This document shows, one piece after another, positions 24,301-31,960 of a stretch of 50,264 nucleotides of DNA. Source of the DNA: Ornithoclostridium faecigallinarum (lineage in GTDB: Bacteria > Bacillota > Clostridia > Christensenellales > UBA3700); assembly GCA_018713665.1 (NCBI GenBank), contig DVOI01000021.1, positions 1-50,264 of the forward strand, in the 5' to 3' direction. Positions within the stretch are counted from its first letter, which is position 1. Each line of letters opens with the position of its first letter. Both the position numbers and the translations under genes were made by a program. The notes beneath the pieces are model-generated. The model searched no databases. It was not told where the DNA came from and saw nothing but the letters and a program-made list of their open reading frames with translations.

Positions 24301-25151
24301 ATCAGCGTGAAGGCAACTGGGAAGAGCTCGGCATCGATCCCGACGTCGAGACCGCGATCGCCGGCAAGCTGGACGCGTCCACCGCGGTCGGCAACGGCGT
24401 GCTCGGCGACAACGTGCTCGTCATCAACAACAAGGTCGCGGGCGCATACTCCTACTCCGCCGACAGCATCACCCTCGAGGGCGACACCTACTACAAGGTG
24501 AGCATCTGGGCTCTGACCTACAAGCTGGGCAAGGATGAGACCGCGACGATCTCGCTCAAGCTCAACAACCTCACCTACACCTTCGGCAGACAAAACCACA
24601 GCGAGGGCGACGACGCAAAGCGCGTGGTCAACACCTCCACCTATGCCGAGGACGGCACCGAGACCGTCGGCGAGTGGACGCAGTACACCTTCTATGTCCA
24701 CACCGAAAAGGACGTCACCCCGACCGCGGTGCTCACCGCGCAGCTCGGCTTTGACGGACATATGGTCGAGGGCTATGCCTTCTTCGACAACTTCGAGGTC
24801 GACAAGATCTCCGAAGACGACTACAAAGCCGCGACCAACACCGACGAGAGCGCCGGTACGGTCATGGACGTCGCAAACAACTACGCGATCAACTTCACCG
24901 AAGAGGACGCGAACGCTGAGGAAGAACCCGACGAGGACGAAGACACCGAAAATCCCGGCACAAGCGACCTCATCTGGCTGTGGATCACCTCCGCCGTCAT
25001 CGGCGTCATCCTGCTGGTCGTCGTCATCGTCGTACTGGTCAGAAAGTACACGGCGAGCCGCAAGTTCAAATCGCGCAAGAAGCCGACTTCTCCGACAGGA
25101 CGCACCGGCGACAGACGCGACGAAAACGACAACAAGGGCGACAGACGCTAA
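21327..25151 (+). CDS. Large repeat-containing surface lipoprotein, CBM-like domains
   Basis: The 1274-residue product starts with a lipoprotein signal (MNTKRR, hydrophobic core, lipobox GVAAC with C27). It ends with a membrane helix (about 1215-1238) and a basic tail rich in R, K, D and N, so it could be held at both ends. In between are five units of roughly 200-250 residues. Each has a core like LMIYNKVPTVYKY...SYYKLTFSVYT (starts near 128, 341, 546, 826 and 1031) and a later W.(T/Q)YT(V/F)Y(I/V)(E/H)T...GYA(Y/F)FD strand pair. This suggests tandem jelly-roll carbohydrate-binding-like domains (CBM4/9-type, inference). A glutamate-rich hinge precedes the helix. No catalytic domain is seen. 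AAAGGTGG precedes the ATG. Confidence 0.85.
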   Translation: MNTKRRLCLALVSLMLCVVLIFGVAACDDTPEEDIPSAETDSDLLFTNGTFGNTTGSTYPLTPSNWTGARGSSSGSNSTPGGSDNLIAGVISVEQDSYSDNRDTYGNVGSPGKPEGAKDDNILMIYNKVPTVYKYTSASVSLATSSYYKLTFSVYTDIEDGDAARGAYVYVNGGAYTAFKAIDTDKKWVTYTVYIETSDISSQNITVVLSLGDGNKIGGAMTQGYAYFDEVKLENLSDVEEGETAFTESDFDAVTVNDTTAKYTMKVSDGEFDYSTTTTSPYSASKWSGMAGRGDGDNAPSSSSYVSKGIVDSSVTSTVAAHDGSDVDVTVAEGTVGTKMLMINNKQATAYGYRSSAAMRLFGGNDSYYKISVKVRTAALAEGGASIALTDGSNDSDPYLLVTDINTNGAWQTIDLFVQANQFRSTDIYLELWLGRGGEDNADTHVEGVAFFDGVTLDKATAEQYNDAAEGRSHSFFTDEANLDRSSLTTAKFVLADADAVIPNRTTWRNVSTKDWAADTDTSGSTLFPDLENPSVPVTSWANKDVLVIHNYKSSSFALSTLTEGTDSTEASGLFTVSRNRCYIISVWVKTQDIKEGSGITVALFSYDKDAKEDERKTQLSSFTNVNTADLDDYVSEGNNGYTELRFVVKGANAEDTLVGLDVSFGSGTSMQPTTHLSGYAMLSSISIESIDYDDYSSVSTDTVTKSVSLLSSGSSTELSSNGYFNYIDVSATQSAYADIATEADPVYTDDGLLGGFAGVPDGWTVNNSANLTSPGTVAGVLELDNPGHLGSDRITDAFGTIDPEKFYNGMDLVGATKDNYPNVLAIHSAANISYESDSVSLSASSYYLLGVWVKTDGKSTVTVSVDASTDSAGVTTFTPADDAWHYYSFYIRTGFTAVDVTMTLGVAPLGGNVNTAYFAIASYNTVPEATFEKAQAADTASDNITVKSFTVDSFDSATDLAEMDAPDNWSGATLDEDASTSEEDFAGGVFNQREGNWEELGIDPDVETAIAGKLDASTAVGNGVLGDNVLVINNKVAGAYSYSADSITLEGDTYYKVSIWALTYKLGKDETATISLKLNNLTYTFGRQNHSEGDDAKRVVNTSTYAEDGTETVGEWTQYTFYVHTEKDVTPTAVLTAQLGFDGHMVEGYAFFDNFEVDKISEDDYKAATNTDESAGTVMDVANNYAINFTEEDANAEEEPDEDEDTENPGTSDLIWLWITSAVIGVILLVVVIVVLVRKYTASRKFKSRKKPTSPTGRTGDRRDENDNKGDRR

Positions 25152-25169
25152 GCCCCAAAAATAGGCGCA

Positions 25170-25206
25170 AAGGGCGGCTTTGAGATCAAAGCCGCCCTAT
25201 TTTTAC
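25170..25206. terminator. Strong bidirectional terminator
   Basis: AGGGCGGCTTTGA-GA-TCAAAGCCGCCCT, a 13-bp stem, with TATTTTTA on the right and AAAAATA on the left. It serves the big lipoprotein gene and the converging LysM gene. Confidence 0.93.
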
Positions 25207-25493
25207 TCTATATACAACATCTGCCCCAAGAACACCGCTCCGCCTTCCAAGCCGTTGAGCGCGGCTATCTTTTGCGCGCTCGTGCCGTGGGCAGCCGCTA
25301 TCTTTGCGAGAGTGTCGAACGGCTTTACCGTATAATATGTCCCGTCGCGCTTGACCACTTCGAGTTTCATCCCCTCGAACGGCTCGCCGTCGACATTGTT
25401 CGCCGCCGCGAGCTCGCGCTCGGGCACGCCGTATCTGCGCGCTATCCTGCGCAGGTCTTCCCCTTTTTGCACCGTGTGGATGAAGTATTTCAT
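25203..25493 (-). CDS. Small protein with two LysM domains
   Basis: The 96-residue product consists almost entirely of two LysM modules. The first is FIHTVQKGEDLRRIARRYGV...ELAAANNV, the second TYYTVKPFDTLAKIAAAHGTSAQKIAALNGL (read in parts), ending LGQMLYIE. LysM binds N-acetylglucosamine polymers such as peptidoglycan. There is no signal peptide, so it is either cytoplasmic, mother-cell-made (as for spore-coat LysM proteins) or exported unconventionally. No Shine-Dalgarno precedes the ATG; a TAAGAT box ends 5 nt before it. Divergent from the flippase gene by under 60 bp, so the two probably share control. Confidence 0.9.
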   Translation of the reverse strand: MKYFIHTVQKGEDLRRIARRYGVPERELAAANNVDGEPFEGMKLEVVKRDGTYYTVKPFDTLAKIAAAHGTSAQKIAALNGLEGGAVFLGQMLYIE

Positions 25494-25551
25494 ACTCTAT
25501 CTTACGTCAGTCCGGAGCATATAGAACGCCCGCGCCGTCATATATTTGAGT

Positions 25552-27042
25552 GTGAAACGAGTGGTCAAGGCGTTTGCCCTCGTCACCGCGGTGTCGGCGG
25601 CGACAAGGCTTATGTCCTTCTTTTTCAAGATCTATCTGTCGCGCGAATTGGGCGCCGAGATCCTCGGTCTGTATCAGATCGCGCTGTCCGTCCTCGGGCT
25701 GATGTCGTGCGTGGGCAGCAGCGGCGTCCCCGTCACTCTCTCGCGGCTGTCCGCCGAGAACGACGCCCTCGGACGCCGCCGCGACAGCGACGCGCTGACC
25801 ACGCTCTGTCTGCTTGCGTCGGGCGGCGCGGCGCTCGCACTGACTCTCGCCTCGCTCGCCTTCCCGTCCGTCGTCGAAAGACTGTTTTCCGACCCGCGCT
25901 GCGTGCCCGTCTTTTATGCCTGTCTGCCCATGCTGATGACGACGTCCGTCTATGCGACGCTGCGCGGCAGGTTTTGGGGAGAGCGCAATTACGGCGTGTT
26001 CGCGGCGACCGAACTGCTTGACGAGATCGCCAAAATTGTCCTGTCCGTGTTGTTTATCACCGCTTTGGGGGTCACTGCCGACGCTCCCGTCGCCTATGCG
26101 TATGCACTCGTCGCCGGCGATGTGATCGTCGTCGCGGTGCTGTGCGTATGCTACTTCGCGTCGGGGGCGAAAGCCTCCCGTCCCCACGGCGCGCGCAAGG
26201 TACTCGCCTCCGCCGCTCCGCTGACCGCGGCAAGGCTGACCGGGAGCGCTATCGGCACGCTCAACTCGCTGATGCTCCCGGCGCTGCTCGTCTCGCTGTG
26301 CGGCTTGACGACCGCCGAGGCGACCGCGGAATTCGGCAGAGCTAGCGGTATGGTGATGCCGCTGCTCTTCACGCCGTCGTCGCTGACCGGCTCGCTCGCG
26401 GTCGTCCTCATCCCCGAACTCGCTTCGATGAGCGCGTCGGGCAGCCGCGACGCTGTCGAGCGCACGAGCGCGATGGCGGTCAAGTTCGCCGCCGCGGTGA
26501 GCGCGTTCTTCTTTGTGATCTTCTGCGCATGCGGCGTTCCTATCGGCACGCTGCTCTATCACGACGCAGTCGCCGGCAAATATCTGTCGGCGGCGTCCGC
26601 GGCGATGATCCCGATGTGCGTCAACGGGATATGCGCGTCCGTGCTCAACTCCTTGGGGCACGAAAAGGCGACGTTTGCGGTCGGCACAGTCGGCGCGCTG
26701 CTCCTCGCCGCACTGATGGCGGCGCTCGTCGGCAGCTGCGGCATATACGCCTACTTCATCGCGATTCTCGTCTCGCACACGCTGTCGCTCGGCGCATACC
26801 TCTTTTTGATGCACAGACACGCCGGCTTGACCGTCGAGACGACCTTGTCCGTCGCCGCGCTTATCGCGTTCGGTTCGCTCGCGGCGCTGTCGCTGTCTCA
26901 ATTGGCGGATGCTTTGAGCGCGCTCCCGACCGCGGCGATTGTCGCGGCGATAGGCGCGGCGGCGCTGCTGCTCTGCGCGGCGTTTGTGGGCGCGACGGGG
27001 ATATTCACCAAGCGCGACATCGAGTCTTTGCTCAAAAAATAG
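25552..27042 (+). CDS. SpoVB/MurJ-type polysaccharide or lipid flippase
   Basis: The roughly 496-residue protein has about 14 hydrophobic helices and the MOP-superfamily N-terminus AFALVTAVSAATRLMSFFFKIYLSRELGAEILGLYQI (read in parts), typical of the SpoVB group of oligosaccharidyl-lipid flippases. SpoVB-like proteins move lipid-linked cell-wall precursors across the membrane, in Bacillus during spore cortex formation. The start is uncertain: a TTG at 25546 and a GTG at 25552 are in frame. I prefer GTG because a TATATT box ends 5 nt before it and no ribosome site is seen. It is divergent from the LysM gene, which also has a wall-related role. Confidence 0.88.
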   Translation: MKRVVKAFALVTAVSAATRLMSFFFKIYLSRELGAEILGLYQIALSVLGLMSCVGSSGVPVTLSRLSAENDALGRRRDSDALTTLCLLASGGAALALTLASLAFPSVVERLFSDPRCVPVFYACLPMLMTTSVYATLRGRFWGERNYGVFAATELLDEIAKIVLSVLFITALGVTADAPVAYAYALVAGDVIVVAVLCVCYFASGAKASRPHGARKVLASAAPLTAARLTGSAIGTLNSLMLPALLVSLCGLTTAEATAEFGRASGMVMPLLFTPSSLTGSLAVVLIPELASMSASGSRDAVERTSAMAVKFAAAVSAFFFVIFCACGVPIGTLLYHDAVAGKYLSAASAAMIPMCVNGICASVLNSLGHEKATFAVGTVGALLLAALMAALVGSCGIYAYFIAILVSHTLSLGAYLFLMHRHAGLTVETTLSVAALIAFGSLAALSLSQLADALSALPTAAIVAAIGAAALLLCAAFVGATGIFTKRDIESLLKK

Positions 27043-27071
27043 CCGCCCCTTTCGGAGCGGCGTTCGCGCCT

Positions 27072-27728
27072 TTATTTCGCCTCGGCGGCGACCTCTTCGC
27101 GCGGCTTTTTGCGCCGGATATAGCCCGACTTTTCCAGCACCGGCAAAAGGCGGCAATACAGCACATAGGTCACCAAACCGTTGATCGCGATCCACAACGG
27201 CTGGGAGATCGCCTTGGAGATGAGCATCTGCAAGAACGGCGTGCCCACGCCCCATCCCTCGCCGATGATGACCTTCGCGAGCGTGTACGGATACATGGAA
27301 TACAGGCTCGCCGCCTCATAGTCGCCGATGGGTATGATGAAGATGCTCGTCGTCTCGCCGAGCGGCGTCAGACAGAGCGTGCATACGACAAACGACGTGC
27401 CTATCGTCGCGAGCAATTTGAAGATGATCTTCCAATCCGTGTAGCGATTGTAAAGCCCCGCGATCATCGCCATCACGCCGTTGGACAGTCCTATCAAGAC
27501 GGAATACGGCCCCTGAGGCATGAGCAATCCCGGGATGAGATCGGCGATCACCGCGACCGTCAACCCCTGCCACGGTCCGAGCACGAAGCCCGAGAGATAG
27601 CAGAACAGATAGACAAGACTGAATCTGCCCAAATAGGTACCGGCTGACTGAAACGAGCAAAGATTTAGCACTACACCGAGCGCAATAAAAATTGCCATAT
27701 CAGCTATCCGTTGAGTTTTGCTGCGCAT
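27072..27728 (-). CDS. folT: ECF transporter S component, folate family (FolT)
   Basis: The 218-residue membrane protein has the six-helix layout of ECF substrate-binding subunits. MRSKTQRIADMAIFIALGVVLN is helix 1; the family's GPWQGLTVAVIADLIPGLLMPQGPY stretch (read in parts) lies before helix 4. FolT captures folate and works with the shared EcfA/A'/T module, which is not in this window. Start is the ATG at 27728 with a strong GGGAGGTG site; an upstream in-frame ATG at 27806 lies in the riboswitch leader. The tetrahydrofolate riboswitch directly upstream makes the folate assignment firm. Confidence 0.93.
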   Translation of the reverse strand: MRSKTQRIADMAIFIALGVVLNLCSFQSAGTYLGRFSLVYLFCYLSGFVLGPWQGLTVAVIADLIPGLLMPQGPYSVLIGLSNGVMAMIAGLYNRYTDWKIIFKLLATIGTSFVVCTLCLTPLGETTSIFIIPIGDYEAASLYSMYPYTLAKVIIGEGWGVGTPFLQMLISKAISQPLWIAINGLVTYVLYCRLLPVLEKSGYIRRKKPREEVAAEAK

Positions 27729-27790
27729 AACGCACCTCCCGAATAAAAGATACGGCAGAGAGCCGACGAAAAACAATGTCGCTTGTATTC

Positions 27791-27883
27791 GCAGCGGACG
27801 CAACACAACACCGCAAGCATACGCTTTTCGTTTGAAGGCGACATCCCATCCCTCAACACTTAACGCGTCGTGTTTACTCTGCC
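27791..27883 (-). ncRNA. Tetrahydrofolate (THF-I) riboswitch upstream of folT
   Basis: Read on the minus strand, the leader contains the conserved THF-aptamer blocks in order: GCAGAGTA (P1 5' strand), CGCGTTAAGTG, GGGATGTCG, ACGAAAAGCG, GCTTGCGGTG and TTGCGTCCGCTGC (P1 3' strand). Spacing matches the folT class. THF binding is expected to lower folT expression. The segment ACGGCAGAG at the 5' end is perfectly complementary to CTCTGCCGT located just before the folT ribosome site, which suggests an alternative pairing used for control. Confidence 0.93.
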
Positions 27884-27890
27884 GTCTGTA

Positions 27891-27919
27891 ATGATATCAC
27901 ATCCGCGCGCGTTTGTCAT
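27891..27919 (-). promoter_or_regulatory. Promoter of the THF riboswitch/folT transcript
   Basis: ATGACA (27919-27914), 17 bp, TATCAT (27896-27891) with an upstream TGTGA extension. Confidence 0.7.
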
Positions 27920-27946
27920 CCGTTTTGACCCAAGTCGCGCGCGGTT

Positions 27947-27976
27947 TTGAATATTCCCCTCTCGCGCGCGCACAAT
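27947..27976 (+). promoter_or_regulatory. Promoter of the yetF-like gene, leaderless arrangement
   Basis: TTGAAT (27947-27952), 18 bp, CACAAT (27971-27976), then 6 nt (ACCGAT) to the ATG at 27983. No ribosome site. Confidence 0.45.
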
Positions 27977-27982
27977 ACCGAT

Positions 27983-28645
27983 ATGTTGACCTCGTTCGTG
28001 CGCACGCTGTTGATATATGCGTTTTTGCTGGCGATACTTCGGCTGATGGGCAAAAAGCAACTCGGGGAGCTCCAACCGTTCGAGCTCGCGATCACACTTG
28101 TCGCGGCGGACCTCGCCTGCATCCCGATGTCGGACACGCAGGTGCCGATCGTCTATGGGCTCGTCCCGATATTCACACTGTTTTTGATCGAGGTCGCGAT
28201 CACGCTCGCGCTCAAAAAATCCATGTTTTTGCGCCGCGCAATCAACGGAAAGCCCGTGATCGTCATCACTCCCGACGGCATAGACGGCGACGCGCTCGCA
28301 AAGCTGGAAATGACCGTAGGCGACCTCAACGAAGCGCTGCGCTCAAAGGACGTGTTCTCGCCGGCAAACGTGCGCTGGGCGATCGTCGAGACCAACGGCG
28401 ACCTGTCCGTGATCACCGACGACGCCGCCCCGTCGCCGCGCGACATACCGTTCACTTTGATCTGCGACGGCAAACATATGGACGACAACCTCGTCAAGAG
28501 CGAGATCGACCGCTCCGCAGTCAACGACATTTTGCAAGCCAACTCCCTCAAAGTCAAGGACGCGCTGCTGCTGTCCGTCTCCCCGGGCGGCGAATACTAC
28601 CTGCAGCCGCGGCACGGCAAACGCGTGATCGGGAGCGTGCAATGA
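27983..28645 (+). CDS. YetF/DUF421 family membrane protein
   Basis: The 220-residue product fits the DUF421 family. Three N-terminal helices (TSFVRTLLIYAFLLAILRLMGKKQLGELQPFEL, read in parts) carry the hallmark RLMGKKQLG...PFEL. A cytoplasmic domain follows with GKPVIVITPDG and DLNEALRSKDVFSPANVRWAIVE (parts). In Bacillus such proteins (YetF, YdfS) associate with spore-related functions; the exact activity is unknown. The ATG at 27983 is chosen because the conserved region begins there; a TTG at 27947 is the alternative. It overlaps the DUF4363 gene by 4 bases, a pairing commonly seen in clostridia. Confidence 0.9.
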   Translation: MLTSFVRTLLIYAFLLAILRLMGKKQLGELQPFELAITLVAADLACIPMSDTQVPIVYGLVPIFTLFLIEVAITLALKKSMFLRRAINGKPVIVITPDGIDGDALAKLEMTVGDLNEALRSKDVFSPANVRWAIVETNGDLSVITDDAAPSPRDIPFTLICDGKHMDDNLVKSEIDRSAVNDILQANSLKVKDALLLSVSPGGEYYLQPRHGKRVIGSVQ

Positions 28646-29046
28646 AAAAGATCAACGCGTTCTTTTGGGTCAAGATCGCGATCGCGCTGACGCTTGCGAT
28701 CGGTATACCTGCGATCGGCATCGCCGAAGAGGTCTATATGCGCGGCGCGTTCGACGGCGTCGCCGCGGACTGCGAAGAGATCGTCGCGCTGATAGAGCGC
28801 GGCGACGCGGACGGCGCCGCCTCGCTTGCGGAAGCGCTGCGCTCGGATTGGTCGCAAAAGCGCGACATGCTGGAATTCATATATCCCAACGCCGACGTAA
28901 AGGAGCTGCAGCCGCAGATAGGCGAACTGATCGGCGACCTCAAAGCGGACTTGGACGACGACGCGATCGCCCGAGCCAAGATGATCGCCGCCCTTGCCGA
29001 AAACAGCAAAAACCTGCTCGCGTTCAAGTGGAAAAACATCCTTTGA
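28642..29046 (+). CDS. DUF4363 family membrane-anchored protein
   Basis: The 134-residue protein starts MKKINAFFWVKIAIALTLAI, a single N-terminal membrane helix, followed by an entirely helical, charged outer part (CEEIVALIERGDADGAASLAEALRSDW and on, read in parts). The pattern and its position right after a YetF/DUF421 gene match DUF4363 proteins, which usually accompany DUF421. Function unknown; a partner subunit of the YetF-like protein is likely given the ATGA overlap. The ribosome site GGGAG lies within the end of the yetF-like gene. Confidence 0.82.
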   Translation: MKKINAFFWVKIAIALTLAIGIPAIGIAEEVYMRGAFDGVAADCEEIVALIERGDADGAASLAEALRSDWSQKRDMLEFIYPNADVKELQPQIGELIGDLKADLDDDAIARAKMIAALAENSKNLLAFKWKNIL

Positions 29047-29072
29047 CGATTTCAATAGAGGCAATTAACAAA

Positions 29073-29098
29073 CACGGGCACGAAAATTCGTGCCCGTG
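29073..29098. terminator. Terminator stem between DUF4363 and uvrA
   Basis: CACGGGCACGAA-AA-TTCGTGCCCGTG is a perfect 12-bp stem. On the minus strand it is followed by TTTGTTAATTG, so it mainly ends the uvrA operon; the plus-strand side lacks a T run. Confidence 0.75.
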
Positions 29099-29116
29099 GT
29101 CGTATCTTGTATCGGC

Positions 29117-31927
29117 TTAGTTCTTTTTCAACCGCGGTATCAGATATCTGCCCGTCTCGCTCTTTTTGTTCGCCGCGACCTCTTCCGGGGTACCCTCGGC
29201 GACGATCGTGCCGCCCGCGTCTCCGCCCTCAGGTCCCAAGTCGATGATATAGTCGGCGACCTTGATGACGTCAAGATTGTGCTCGATCACTACGACGGTG
29301 TTGCCGTTGTCGGCGAACCTCTGCAAAATCGCGATGAGCTTCTTTACGTCGTGCGTGTGAAGTCCCGTAGTCGGCTCGTCGAGAATATAGATCGTCTTGC
29401 CCGTGCCGCGCTTTGACAGCTCCGTCGCCAGCTTGACGCGCTGAGCCTCGCCGCCCGAAAGCGTCGTCGCGGGCTGACCCAGCTTGATGTAGGACAGACC
29501 GACGTCGTTGAGCGTCTTGATCTTGTTGTAGATCTGCGGGATGTTGGCAAAGAAGTCGCACGCCTCCTCGACGGTCATCTCGAGCACGTCATAGATGCTC
29601 TTGCCCTTATACCTGACTTGCAGCGTCTCGCGGTTGTAGCGTTTGCCGCCGCAGACCTCGCACGGGACGTAGACGTCTGACAGGAAGTGCATCTCTATCT
29701 TGCGGATGCCGTCGCCGCCGCAATGCTCGCACCTGCCGCCCTTGACGTTGAAGGAAAATCTGCCGGCTTGATATCCCCTCGCCTTCGCTTCGGGGGTCTT
29801 GGCGAAGAGTTCGCGAATCGCGGTGAACACGCCCGTATATGTCGCCGGGTTGGAGCGCGGCGTGCGCCCTATCGGGCTTTGATCGATGCGGATGACCTTG
29901 TCGAGATGTTCGACTCCGTCGACGCCGTCGCAGTCTATGTCCGTGTAGCGCGCGCCGTTGAGTTTTGCGGCGAGCTCGGGGTACAATATCTCATTGATGA
30001 GACTGCTCTTGCCGCTGCCCGAAACGCCGGTGATCGCGACGAATTTGCCGAGCGGTATCCTGACGTCAATGTTTTTGAGATTGTTCTTGCGCGCGCCGCG
30101 TATCGTAAGATACTCGCCGCTTCCCGCCCTGCGCACGCCGGGGACGGGAATGCTCTCCCTGCCCGACAGATATGCGCCGGTGATCGACTTTTGGCACTTC
30201 TTTACGTCGTCGGGTGTGCCGCAGACGACGACCTCGCCGCCGTTGACCCCCGCTCCGGGTCCTATGTCGACGATCCAATCGGCGCGCTCCATCGTCTCTT
30301 CGTCGTGCTCGACGACGATGAGAGTGTTGCCGAGATCGCGCAGACGGCACAGCGTCGCGAGCAATTTGTCGTTGTCGCGCTGATGCAGTCCTATGCTCGG
30401 CTCGTCAAGGATGTAGAGCACGCCCATAAGTCCGCTGCCTATCTGCGTCGCCAGCCTTATGCGCTGCGCCTCGCCGCCGGACAGCGTGCCGGCAGATCTG
30501 CCCAGCGACAGATAGCCCAAACCGACGTTTCGCAAAAAGTTGAGGCGCGCATCAATCTCTTTGAGGATCTGATCGGCGATGACCGCCTCGCTCTTGCCGA
30601 GCTTCAGCTTTTCGAAAAACTCTATCAATTTGACTATCGAGAGATTGCAGAGTTCCCAGATGTTCTTGCCGCCGACAAACACCGCGAGCGCCTCGGGTTT
30701 GAGCCTCTTTCCCTTGCAGACGTCGCAGGGCACGTCGCGCATGTACCGCTCTATCTCCATCTTGACGAAGTCGGACGTCGTCTCGCGGTAGCGGCGGCGC
30801 AGATTGGAAATCACGCCCTCGAAGTTGCGGCGAAAAGACGCGCTGAAATTGGCGGAATCGAACTTGTATTCGATCTGAGTGTTGTCGCCGTAGAGTACGA
30901 CGTTTTGGACGCTCTCGGGCAAGTCCTTGAACGGCGTGCGCAGACTGAACCCGTATTTGCGAGCAAGCGAAGCGAGCGCGCTCTGCGACACCTTTTCGAG
31001 GAACCAGCCGGCGACGTCGACCGCGCCTTCGGCGAGCGACTTGTCCCACTTGACCACCTTGTTGACGTCGATCTCCTGCGTAAAGCCCAAGCCTCCGCAC
31101 TTGGGGCAGGCGCCGTAGGGCGAGTTGAACGAAAAGAGCCTCGGCGTGAGTTCTTCTATGCTGACGTCGCAGTCGGGGCAGGCGTAACGCGTGGAATAGA
31201 GCACGGTCGCACCATTCGTCTCCGCCTCGACCAGACCCTCGGTCAATTTGAGCGCGTTTTCGAGACTGTCCGTCAAGCGGCGGTTTATCCCCTCTTTGAC
31301 GACAAGCCTGTCGACGACGATGCCGATCGTGTGCTTTTTGTTCTTGTCGAGTTTGATCTCCTCGTCGAGCTCGCGGTCGACGCCGTCGACTATCGCGCGC
31401 ATATAGCCGTTTTTGTGCAGCTGTTCGAGCTGTTTGGTATACTCGCCCTTGCGCCCTCTGACTATCGGCGCGATGATGCGCACTTTCGCTCCCTCGGGCG
31501 CCGCCAAAATGCGGTCGGCGATCTGATCGACGGTCTGCTGCTCTATCTTCTTGCCGCACTTGGGGCAATGCACCTCGCCCACGCGCGCGTACAGCAGACG
31601 CAGGTAGTCGTATATCTCCGTCACCGTGCCGACGGTGGAACGCGGATTGTTGGAAGTGGTCTTTTGATCGATCGAGATCGCAGGCGAAAGCCCGTCGATG
31701 TAGTCGACGTCGGGCTTGTCCATCTGCCCGAGGAATTGGCGCGCATACGATGAAAGGCTCTCGATATAGCGGCGCTGTCCCTCGGCGAAAATGGTGTCGA
31801 ACGCGAGCGACGACTTGCCCGAACCGCTCAGACCGGTGAACACGACCAACTTGTCCCGCGGTATGGACACGTCGATGTTTTTGAGGTTGTGGACCCTCGC
31901 TCCCTTTACGAAAATATCTTCTCTCAT
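29117..31927 (-). CDS. uvrA: Excinuclease ABC subunit A
   Basis: The 936-residue protein is the damage-recognition ATPase of nucleotide excision repair. It has two ABC ATPase modules, each with a Walker A loop (GLSGSGKSS near residue 31 and GVSGSGKSS in the C-terminal half) and an ABC signature (LSGGEAQRIRLATQ and LSGGEAQRVKLATE). Zinc-binding CxxC pairs occur in both halves (CPKCG, CEHCGGDG). Length is normal. It is the last gene of the seven-gene minus-strand operon, 33 nt after uvrB; its own ribosome site is weak, so it may depend on readthrough translation. Confidence 0.97.
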   Translation of the reverse strand: MREDIFVKGARVHNLKNIDVSIPRDKLVVFTGLSGSGKSSLAFDTIFAEGQRRYIESLSSYARQFLGQMDKPDVDYIDGLSPAISIDQKTTSNNPRSTVGTVTEIYDYLRLLYARVGEVHCPKCGKKIEQQTVDQIADRILAAPEGAKVRIIAPIVRGRKGEYTKQLEQLHKNGYMRAIVDGVDRELDEEIKLDKNKKHTIGIVVDRLVVKEGINRRLTDSLENALKLTEGLVEAETNGATVLYSTRYACPDCDVSIEELTPRLFSFNSPYGACPKCGGLGFTQEIDVNKVVKWDKSLAEGAVDVAGWFLEKVSQSALASLARKYGFSLRTPFKDLPESVQNVVLYGDNTQIEYKFDSANFSASFRRNFEGVISNLRRRYRETTSDFVKMEIERYMRDVPCDVCKGKRLKPEALAVFVGGKNIWELCNLSIVKLIEFFEKLKLGKSEAVIADQILKEIDARLNFLRNVGLGYLSLGRSAGTLSGGEAQRIRLATQIGSGLMGVLYILDEPSIGLHQRDNDKLLATLCRLRDLGNTLIVVEHDEETMERADWIVDIGPGAGVNGGEVVVCGTPDDVKKCQKSITGAYLSGRESIPVPGVRRAGSGEYLTIRGARKNNLKNIDVRIPLGKFVAITGVSGSGKSSLINEILYPELAAKLNGARYTDIDCDGVDGVEHLDKVIRIDQSPIGRTPRSNPATYTGVFTAIRELFAKTPEAKARGYQAGRFSFNVKGGRCEHCGGDGIRKIEMHFLSDVYVPCEVCGGKRYNRETLQVRYKGKSIYDVLEMTVEEACDFFANIPQIYNKIKTLNDVGLSYIKLGQPATTLSGGEAQRVKLATELSKRGTGKTIYILDEPTTGLHTHDVKKLIAILQRFADNGNTVVVIEHNLDVIKVADYIIDLGPEGGDAGGTIVAEGTPEEVAANKKSETGRYLIPRLKKN

Positions 31928-31960
31928 ATCTCGGAATATTATCCCCTTGCGGGGCGATTG

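Noticed and set aside
21543..24761. 1072-residue open frame antisense to the large lipoprotein gene
   Set aside because: Composition is dominated by G, R, V and D as expected for the mirror of GC-rich third codon positions; no domain, ribosome site or promoter. The plus-strand gene has a signal peptide, repeats and terminator.
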